Part shown: positions 49,894-61,000 of the stretch, in pieces
How positions within the stretch are numbered: the first letter of the stretch is position 1
How the letters are laid out: every line of letters begins with the position of its first letter
Assembly (NCBI RefSeq): GCF_019393635.1
Contig: NC_057862.1
Coordinates: 261,468,441-261,532,440 of the forward strand
Direction: 5' to 3'
From: Dromiciops gliroides
Lineage: Eukaryota; Chordata; Mammalia; Microbiotheria; Microbiotheriidae
DNA: 64,000 nt
The notes under the pieces: model-generated
Told to the model about the DNA's origin: nothing
The model's database searches: none
Seen by the model: only the letters and a program-made list of their open reading frames with translations
Translations under genes and position numbers: made by a program

Positions 49894-52800
49894 TTTCAAT
49901 ATTGTGTTTGGTGATTCATATATGGTGGTGTCTTGGACTGGTGTAGAATGGTAAGAGGCTAAACTAGACCCTAGCAAATTAATTCTCATAGGCATGGTCA
50001 CCTGGTTTCACCCCCTCATAAGAGTTTTCCTGAATTTTAAAAGTCGTTACAGATTAATTCCTCAGATTTGATGATACCTGTTAAAAAGATTAAATTTTCG
50101 TACAGGTTTGTAAAGGAGGAAAGCTTTCAGTTTTAAAAGCAAATTATTATTTTTTGTTCCAAAAATGTAAACTGGAAAAACATCAAACATAAAGATTGAG
50201 GCTGGAGTAACTTAAAGCAAAGCATATCAAGGTGATTCTTTTCTGACTGTTTGGAAATGAATTTGAGATACTTATTGCTTTAATGACAGGTTAGGCTACT
50301 AACCATGTTGTCTTTCAATCAAGTGTTTAAATATTGACTGTAATGAAGTATGGTCCTTTTTTAACCATAATTCTTTTCCTTGCTTTCTTCTGTGTTATAT
50401 CTTTTTTTGGGGGGGGGGGGGGCGTGTGGTAATTGGGATTAAGTGATTTGCCCAGGGTCACACAGCTAATGTGTCAAGGGTCTGAGACTTGATTTTAACT
50501 CAGGTCCTCCTGAATCCAGAGCTGGTGCTCTATCCACTGTTAAGGGTTAAAATTCTAGCTAAACTGTCTAAAATATTTAATGAGTGGTCGCCAATCAATT
50601 ACAAGCTTTAGCAAGAGTTAGACTTTTAAGCATTTATTAAGGAGAATAAGAATTTGGTAAAGAGAGAGAGAAAGGCCTAGATTCCTATCTATTAAAGGGA
50701 GAGCACATTTCTAGCTCCCTTCTCCGCCAGCGTCCTCAGGAAAGAGAGCGAGACTGAGCGCCAGTCTCTTCCTTCCTCCTCCCACTAGCCCGCGTCACTT
50801 CCTGACTCCTGGTCTTGCCCTCAAAGACCTTCCCTTCATGGGCAGAACTCTTCTACAGTAAGTATCCAGCAGGTGGCGTCATTCCAATCATTACACCACC
50901 AAGCCACCTAGCTGCCCCTCCTGTGTTATATCTTAAAGAAATAAATATTTTGGCATCTTTGACTACTGACCCTAACCTATTTCTGATCTGGCATTTTGAT
51001 ATTAACCCATTTCTATTATGTCACTTGAGCATTCTTTAGTCATTTTAATTGGTTCCAAAGTAATCTGACTTTTCTATTTGAAACAAATTAATCTGTATTG
51101 ATTAGAGTGCTGGAAGATCTAAATTCCAATTCGGCCCCAAACACTTACCATCTTGGTGACTTTGGACTGTGAGAAAATAATTATTAATAATGGATTTCTT
51201 GGGGGGACCCAGAGATCAGTTTCACAGTGCTTACCCACCCCTACTCCACAAAATCCAGAAACTTCAAATCTCTCTGGGACAAACCTAAGGGAACAAAAGA
51301 AATGGAGAGAGGCTCTTTTGTCTAGCTTAGTGAAGGACTGATGAGATCAAACCACACCTAGATAATGGACTTTGCCTTAAGCAATCTGAAGGTCTTTTCC
51401 CTGATGTCATCTGTAGAGTTCTTTTTAATGTGGACCACCTTCAAATCATGTCAGCCAATGGAATTGAATGTTGTTAACCAATTAGCTTTGATCTATGTAT
51501 AATGACCTGCCTCTGTCAAAAGAGGATAAAAATCCTTGGTAGGCTCCACAGAGGCTCTCTTGGCTCTCTCTTTTAGGACAGCATAGATTTTGTAGGTCTT
51601 GTGAGTTCTCTTGCTGAAGCTCTCTCCCTGCCTTCTCTGCCACGATGCCTGACACCATGAGAAATTAGGGAGACCCGTGGTCCATCCTCTTCTTAATAAT
51701 TCTCAGGAACTCAGCATCGAAGTGACAAAGGCTTTATTTTCTTCTCATGAGAAGGAGGCACCCTAGTGTGCAGCTAGTGGGTGCCCAGAAAGGGGGCTCA
51801 CAGGCCCTGTTTTATATCCTAGTCCCTAATTCTAATGGGCCTTCCCCTTTTTCATCACTGGTGGGGTTACAATCTACGAGCAAAAACTAGCTAATCGGAA
51901 TGCAGTATTCCCACCCCTCTTCCTTGTATGGGCGTGACTCAGGAGTGGACCTTATACTTCCTTATATGGACACAACTTTGGAGCGGACCTTATTGAGACC
52001 AGGGCTCCTTGAACCCTGTGACCTTGCTAACCTGAGGGGGAGGAGGGGGAGTCCTACAAACAGGTCAGGGGGAGTATGACTGACTGTTATATCCACATTG
52101 AGAGGAGACAACTACCCATTTCTCACATGGGGGTTTAGGGTAGGGGTTCTTAGGAATTCCTCTTTAAAGAATTAAACCCCCCTGCACACAAATCCAATTA
52201 GAGTAAAATAATAGTTTATTTAAGTGCTAGGGAAAGGAAACCAAGAGAGAGCTCCTTGGACTCCTCCTGGGGAGGAGACATGGCACAGAGGAATGGCTCT
52301 CTGAGATACCTATCTCCAGGAGGAGACTAGCAAATCCTTTTATATCCCACCTTTTTAGGTGGGATAGTCTTCTGACTATGAGAAAGTTCCCTTATTGGAG
52401 GAGGACCATCCCCACTGGTGGTAGCTGAGGGAAGTTGGGTGAGGGGTGGCTCCATATCTCTCCAGCCAGTGCCCCAAAGGCAGCCACCACACCTAATCTT
52501 ATTTCTCCAGGTTGGGGTGTGTGTGGGGGGGACTGGAATGAAGGGTGGTGGTCCTGGAGTTATCTCAGTTCAGATCCTGTGCTGTTCATCTCTTTAGGTG
52601 TGTCTGTCCTTTGGTTTAGTTTCTCAAGGAGAAGGTTCCTTGATTTATCCCAGGAAACTTCTGAGGTGCCCTGGGCCCATAACAGTAATTATTTAAAAAA
52701 ACACAGGACTTGGGGAAGCTAGATGGCGCAGTGGGTAGAGCACCGGCCCTGGAGTCAGGAGTACCTGAGTTCAAATCCGGCCTCAGACACTTAACACTTA

Positions 52801-54970
52801 ATGGCTGTGTGACCCTGGGCAAGTCACTTAACCCCCATTGCCCCGCAAAAAAAAAAAGAAAAAAAAAAAACCACAGGACTTAACCTGTTTGCCACAGTTT
52901 CCTCATCTGTAAAATGAAGGTAATAACACCTAACTTCCAGGTTTGTTGGATTAAATGAAATAATTATTGTAAAGCATATAGCACAGTGCCCAGCATATAG
53001 TAGGTGGTATATACATATTAGCTATTATTATATAGTTAATATTTATTAAAGTCATTATATGGTCAAGAAAAATACTGATTTTTTTAAAGAAAATTATTCA
53101 ACAAGTGCTTAGTAAGCATCTATTTCAGTATATTAAAAAAAGATATATCTTTCCCTGAAGTGATTTTATGTATATAGTTATATCTGTATTGGATATAGAT
53201 ATATATTATATATATATAGTTAGACAATATGATATATATGTGAATCTCTTAGAGAGTTTAAGTTTAATACAGGCTATATATAATTTTATGTATATATACA
53301 ATAATTATACATAAAATTATATATAAAGCCTAGTACCTGCTAATATACTATGTAGCATGTTTTTATAGATACAATAATTATCTATTAATATTATATATAA
53401 TATTATATATTAAGTCCTATATATGTAATACTGTAGGGTTTAAAACGTTTTTTCTATAAATTGAGATATATATTGTTCTCATTTTATAGATGTGGAAACT
53501 GAGGCCCAACATCCAAATGACAAAGCCAGGTTTCCCAATTCTAAGTGTTGGCCTTTCAGATCAAACTTCATTTTGCCTTAAAGGGCTTTCTGTCTTCTTA
53601 AGTGCCATTTTGTTTTTTTCTTTTTTTCAGGGCAATGAGGGTTAAGTGGGTCACACAGCTAGTAAGTGTCAAGTGTCTGAGGCCACATTTGAACTCAGGT
53701 ACTCCTGAATCTAGGGCTGGTGCTTTATCGACTGCGCCACCTAGCTACCCCTTAAATGCCATTTCCTAACACCTAGCATAGAACACTACCCCCAACCCTA
53801 TCCCAGTTCTGAACCCCTGTTACAAAAACTTAAACCCACATGCTAGATTTCAAGATGCCAGGAAAAAAAATCATCGTGACCTGAGATTAACATCTAAAGA
53901 TTAATAGTAGATTAATAGTAGAAGTGGTCCTTTGAAGTAAATTCAGGTTTTGGATTGACAGCAAGGAAAAGTTAAATCATTCTAGGAAAGGTGGGAAGCA
54001 GGAACATAAACATGGGGGTAGGAATACATACAACATGTTCAGTGGATGACAAGGAGCTTATCATGACTGGAACAGAGAATTTGAAAGTAGTAAAAAAAAG
54101 TAATAAGTAGTAAAAATTATGTGGCTGTTTAATAGAGGATTTGAATGCTAGGCCAGGAAGTTTGAACTAGTTCTCAAAAATACTAGGAATCCATTGCAGT
54201 CTATTAAGGAAGGGAGTGATGCAATAAAAAGAGGTATTTTGGAAAGATGAATATGACAGAAATGTGTGGGATTGAGGAGATTTGGGGTAGAAGTGGGACA
54301 TGGTTTGACTAGGTAGTCTCTGAAATTCACTCTGTCAGGTGAATTGAACCCATAAGGAACTCTTTTGGTTAGTTGTCCAATTGTGAAATAATGAGGACCT
54401 CAGTTAGCATAATAGCAGTGAGAATGCAAAGAAGGAAACAAATATGACAGACGTTTTGAAAGAAAAGTCAGTAGTATTTTGTGATTGTCTGTGGGGTAGG
54501 GGACAAAGGAGAGGGAGTGGTAAAAAGGGACCCCAGGGTTGTGAGCCTGGGTAACCAGGAGCATAGGATGCCTTTGACAGAAATGGAGAAATTAGAAAGG
54601 AGAGCTGTTTGGAGAAAGAAGATCAATTTTGGATATATTGAATGAGTTTGAGATGACTGTGGGACAAATATGTGAAAAAGGTATCCTTTAAGTGTTTAGA
54701 ATTATGGAATAGGAATTCAGGTAACCAGTCAGGCCTGGGGATGGAGATATAAATGAAATTGAGATTGAAACAGTGAGCCTTTTTAAAGTAGAAGAGAAAG
54801 GTGCCAAAGATTAAGAATGCTAATAGTTAGAGGCCGGAGGAAAAAGCGGGAGTCAGCAAATGAGATTAGTTAGAGCCAAACCACATGGTCTCCATGTTCC
54901 CTTCCAGGTGTAACATTCTTTGATTCTAAGAGAGGTTTTAAAGAAGCATCAGACAGAAATATGTTTAATG

Positions 54971-55041
<71 letters not shown>

Positions 55042-58000
55042 TATATCAGATTACCTGCTGTCTAAGGGAGGGGGGGGAGAAAAATTTGAAATTGGAAATC
55101 TTATATAAACAAATGTTGAAAACTATCTCTACATGTAACTGGAAAATAATAAAATACTTTTATTTTTTAAAAAATTTAAAAATAAAAAAAGCATCAGAGT
55201 ACATATATAACCTATTGCTTGCTGACTCTGGAAAGGAGGGAGAAAAATTTGGAACTCAAAATCTTATAAAAATGAATGTTGAAAACTATCTTTACATGTA
55301 ACAGGAAAAAAATAAAATACTATTAAGATTTTTAAAAAATTAAAGAAGCTCCAAATATAGAAAAATGGTCATGAAAGGGCAGCTAGGTGGCACAGTAGAT
55401 AGAGCACTGGCCCTGGAGTCAAAATCCCTGAGTTCAAATCCGGCCTCAGACACTTAACACTTAATAGTTGTGTGACCCTGGGCAAATCACTTAACCCCAA
55501 TTGCCTCACCAAAAAAAAAAAAAATGGTCATGAAAAATGAAAAAAATTAAACGATTCTTCATTTGGTCATTGGTGACACTATTTTTCAAAAGAGTGGAGA
55601 GAGAATAAAATAAGGAAGAGGAAGGTATTAAAATAGAAGCTCTTAATGAGATGACTTAATTGAAGAGTTTGGTTATCAAAGGAAGGAGAGCTAGGACAGT
55701 AGTTAAAGGGGAAATTTGTGTGTGTGTGTGTGTGTGTGTTTAAGGAAAGGGGAGATCAACATTTTTTGAAAGCAGAGGGAAGGAATCGGTGGAGATAAAT
55801 AATGGCTTAAGGCTTACAGAGTGCTTTCTTCACAATAACTGTGTGAGACAGGTACTGCAAATATTACTCTTCCTATTTTTCAAGTAGGAAAAATCTGGCT
55901 TCTGAAAGAAATATGAAGTACCTTGCTAAGGCTACACATTTAATTTAGTGTTGGAACCTGGACTTAACCCAGATCTTCTAATGTCAAAACTAATACTGTA
56001 TACTTTTCCATATTATAAGGAAGAGAGTATAATTAGCTCTTCTCATAAATAATTACTTCTATCTCCAAACCAGTGTTCTATCAGCTTATAGTTCATCATC
56101 CTTAAGAACTGTCATTCTCATTTTCATTTTCAGATCCAGAAGCAGCACGCTCCAACAATTCCAAAATCACTACCACGTTGGGCCTTGTAGTTCATGCTGC
56201 AGGTAGGATTGAACCACCAGGCTCCTATGTGTGAATGGAATACTGATAGTCACTGGCCCAGTTTTCAGTTTGTTAATATTCAGTTTACAGGGACCGACAT
56301 TTGCTCATGTGCAAACATTGGAAAAATATTGTTTATCAGAGGCCACCATCCAGATCATGTACAAAGACCTACAGGTCTTTCCTCCCTTCACCCTTTTCTT
56401 CATGTCCTCCAGCTGCCTACCCTAGAGAGATGCACAAAGCCTCTATGCAGTTCAGCACCATACATCCGAATCTCTTCTCGGAAAGAGACCTGATAGTGTC
56501 TATGAGACTCAAGTATTTCTTTTGAAGTAGGGGGATGCTCCTGACTGGAAACCATAAGGTTTTTCCTGGTATTACTTTAGGACCATAACCTGAAGCAGTA
56601 CAGTGGGAATCTTTGCAGTGAAGCCCTTCCTGGCAGGTGAGAGGCAGAAGGCTTATGGGAGAACCTTCATGCTCGAGCTTTCCAACTTGCCAAACTCCTT
56701 GTGGAAAAATGGAAACTAATTCCCATTATTATACACTTTAGATCTTGTGTAAAAAAAATAAAATACATACACACACACTGATTTAATGTTTAAAGATCAG
56801 TGAGATGTTCTTTTGCTGAAATAAAGAATTTGAAGTTCTGCTGGCTAACTTTGTTTTCCCAATTGTTATCTAAAAAAAAAAAAGGAAAGTCTTCACTTGA
56901 GATACTTCATATATGTATTGTTTTGGGACTGACTTGTGGACTCTTTCATTTTTATACATTCAGCTGATGGGGTTGCTTTGGGAGCAGCAGCTTCTACTTC
57001 ACAAACTAGTGTCCAGCTGATTGTATTTGTGGCAATAATGCTACATAAGGTAAGCATTTGGAGTGAGAGCTGATATCAAGTGATTTTTTTTTAATCATAA
57101 AAATATTTTTTATTTTCTAATTACATGTAGAAATTGTTCTCAACATCTGTTTTTATGACATTTCTAGTTCCAATTTTTTCTCCCTCTTTCCCTTTCCTCC
57201 CCCCTCCCCAAGACAGCAAGCAATCTGATTGATATAGGTTATGGATGTACAATCCAAGTGAGTTTATATTTAAAATTACTTTGCCCAGGAACATCAATTA
57301 CTCTGATTTGTGAAACTTAAGTGGCAGTGGTAGGGTAGCCATTAATTTTTAGAAAATTATAAAAATGTTATATAATCTTTGATTCTCTATAGTATCATAA
57401 CTTTTAATACATACATTTTTAATTATATATTAAAAATAATATTGAATAGCAATATAACTAAACTTAGTAACTACAGTTATCCCTTCCACATTTTTCATTG
57501 TGATTTTGATATATCTTGGGTCAGCATAAGAAATTAAATGGGAAATTGGGGGGTGTTTTGTGGAAACTGCAGAAGACACAGAAAAAGTTAAGAAATTCAG
57601 AAACTCAAAAAATATATGTATAGTACTATGTGATACCAATAAAAAAGGAAAGGAAATCTGTGAAGCCAGAAGACTTCTCAGGGATGAAGGGAGGGCCCAA
57701 AAATTTTACACAGATTTTCCAGATTGCAGGGATGGCATTGTGCCCCTAACCCTCTTTGATGTGGAAAGGATAACTGTAGATATATTTAAATTAATTAATG
57801 AATAAAATATCACTTTATAGTCATTCCTGTTTGCATAAACAGGCTTCTTCATTTACTCATTATTCGGTTTTCCTAAGGTTTTTTAGATGGCTTTTTAACC
57901 TTATGATGGAAGGGTTGTCTCTGTTAAATGTCATACAAAAACTTCAGCAGAACTTCAGAGAAATAAAATGACTAGTAAGTAACTGGTATTTTTCTTCCAG

Positions 58001-61000
58001 GCACCAGCTGCCTTTGGCCTGGTTTCCTTCTTAATGCATGCTGGACTGGAACGAAACCGGATCAGAAAGCATTTGTTGGTCTTTGCACTGGCAGCACCTG
58101 TCATGGCCATGGTGACATACTTAGGACTAAGCAAGGTAAGTGCACCTCCTCTCTACTTCTCATTATGTAAACTTGTATAATTCTTTTATGACTTAAGTCA
58201 GCAGTTATATCTAGGAAGACTTGCAAACTATGTAGTATGCTGCTCCGGATTTCCCAAGGAGTAATTTTTAAGTTAAATTACCTGGTCAGAACTAAGAGTT
58301 GGGAAAAAAAATCTTTGATCATAATAATTCACATTAATATGGTGCTTTAGTTAATCAGTCAATAAACATTAAGTGCCTACTATGTGCAAGGCACTGTGCT
58401 TAGCACTGAGGATACAGAAGGAGGCCAGAGTCTCTGATCTCAAGAAGCTCATAGTCTTATGGGAGAGACAAGAAGCAAATAGATACATACAAGCAAGCTG
58501 TGTACAGGGTCAATAGGAAATAATGAACAGAGGGAAGGTGCTAGAATGAAGAGGGGTTGGGAAAGGTTTCCAGGGAGGGAGAGCATTCCAGGCATGGGAG
58601 ACAGCTTGGAGAAAATGCCCAGAGTTGAGAGATTCGAGAGATGGAATGTCTTGTTTGAGGAACAGCCAGGAGGCCAGTCATGGATTGAAGAGTATGCATC
58701 AGGGAGCAAGATGTAAGAAGACTGAAAAAGGTAGAAAGAGGCCAGGTTAGGAAGGACTTTAAATGCCAAACAGAGCCTTTTGTATTTTCTTCTAAGTATA
58801 ACAGGGAGCCCCTGGAGTTTATTGGGGAGTGGGGAGGGAGTGATGTGATCAGACCCGTGTTTTAGGAAAATTACTTTAGTGGCTAAATGGAAGATAGATT
58901 GAAGTGGAGAGAGACTGCAGGCAGGCAGACCCACCAGCAGGCTATTGTAGTAATCCAGGGGTGAGGTGATGAAAGCCTGCACTAATGATGACAGTGTCAG
59001 AGCAGAGAAGAGTAATGGCAAAGATGAAATCAAAAGGCTTTGGTAACAGAGAGTGAGAAATACTAGATCTTCATTATTTTTACAGGATAGATGTCTTAAG
59101 TATATGAATCAGTATGCTTTATAACTCAGCATTAATCCATTTAGTTCACCTTTTTGGGGCCTTATTAACAGTATAATGAGCATAATTAGTTCTTTATTTG
59201 ATAGATTAGAAAATTGAGCTCAGTATTTACTGAACCCAGTGGCCTGGAATGCTTGATGTTTAGTTTGGTTTTAAACTGAATGAATCTTCTATAATCTTGT
59301 TCAGTCATTGCTTTTTTTCAGAAAGTATAGGTATCTTTTGGGGTAGTGGATAGGACTGCCTGGGTAATCAATTAAGAATTCTAGTTGATTGAATTCTTGC
59401 TAATTGGACTTCTGGGGAGCCATGCATTATATTCTGTTCACCAAAAAAGGAGAGGCAACCTGGTATAATGAATAATGTCAGGAAGGCCTAGGTTCCAGTC
59501 CCACCTATGTCACATACTTATGATACTGGCTGTTTTCTAAGCAACTCTTATAAGACTAGAAGTTGCAAAGAAAGTACTGACTACATTGGTAGAAGGAACT
59601 TCCTCTGAGAGTTCCCTGTACCATTGAAACCACAGGTCCAGCCCCTGTCCCTTGTCATTTAGAAAACCTACATAATACTTCCATAGTTTATTTCTATAGC
59701 TTGCAGACCAAAGAACTTTTAATAAACTTTTATTAATCTTCTTGTTGCTTTCATTACTTATGACTTTTTCTTTGCTTGGGAAAGAAAATTTGTCTGTAAT
59801 TAAACATGGTATTGTTGGGGAATTTTACAGGCTGTGTTCTTGGAAGCCCCCAGGGGAATGTCATTTACCAATTGAATCTGCTGCTCTGGGGAAAGGGGAG
59901 GAGGGAGTGTCAAATAATGTCTGGTCAAACTGAAAAGAAAAATATGTATTCGCATGTTAATGAGGATTGTTCAACCTTGTATTACCTTCAGTTTCTCAGA
60001 GTACAGATTGGGTTTTTATACCTTTTAAGGCCTACTAAGAACCTCTCAGCAGCATTCTATGGCAGTTCAAGATCGATAAATAAAACCTTTCTTAGAAGTA
60101 GTAGTAGAGGGGCAGCTAGGTGGCGCAGTGGATAGAGCACCGGCCCTGGAGTCAGGAGTACCTGAGTTCAAATCCGGCCTCAGACACTTAACACTTACTA
60201 GCTGTGTGACCCTGGGCAAGTCACTTAACCCCAATTGCCTCACTAAAAAAACAAAAACAAAAACAAACAAACAAAAAAAAGAAGTAGTAGTAGAGGAAGA
60301 AGAAATTATTCAAAGGAAAAAAGGGGGGAAATATTTGTAATGCAACTGGCAGCATTTGTTATCATAAGGAGAAGATGTCCCATTTTCAAGGATGGGAAAG
60401 AAGAAATACTAAATACTTTTGTGACTATTAAAGAAGTCCATTTGGTTTAAAAAAGCCACTAAGAGAAGGCTGAAGGCAAGGTTCTTCTCTAAGGACAACA
60501 GATAGTTTTCCATTAGTAGATGAGATCATCTGCTGTGTCATGTCCTTGTATAATTTGTTATATGTAACATACAGAAGGAGAAATAAAATATCTTTACTGT
60601 ATTCCTTTAATCAACTAGGGTTTTGCCTAATTCACCTGTAGTATTAATATTATTGTTACTGGTAACAATGATAACTAATGTTTATATAGATCTTTACAAA
60701 TATCTAATTTGATCTTTACAATAACCCTGAGAGGTAGGTGCTGTTATGATCCTCATTTTACATTTAAGGAAACTGAGGTAGACTTGGCCCAGGGTCACAC
60801 AGCTAGGAAGTCTCTTAGGCCAGTTTTGAGCTCCAATCTTCCTGACTCCAGGTCCAGTACTCTATCCACTGTGAGTATTCTGTCACTTAGCTGTCTGTTC
60901 TAGTCTACAAGTCTATATTTTTTTAAATTTAAAAAAAAACACCAAACCTCTGCAATTCTCTAGGAGACATTTCACTCAATGATGACTGTTGGATAGATAT

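Noticed and set aside
5597-51039. Open frames starting MPSKTF near 5597 and 50815
   Set aside because: They begin inside the antisense solo LTR copies and carry no retroviral protein signature.
54920-55108. ORF with a long IYIYIY run
   Set aside because: Translation of the AT microsatellite.
58449-59033. 194-codon open frame on the minus strand
   Set aside because: It is decayed L2 LINE coding sequence ([10 protein letters not shown] motif), not a host gene.
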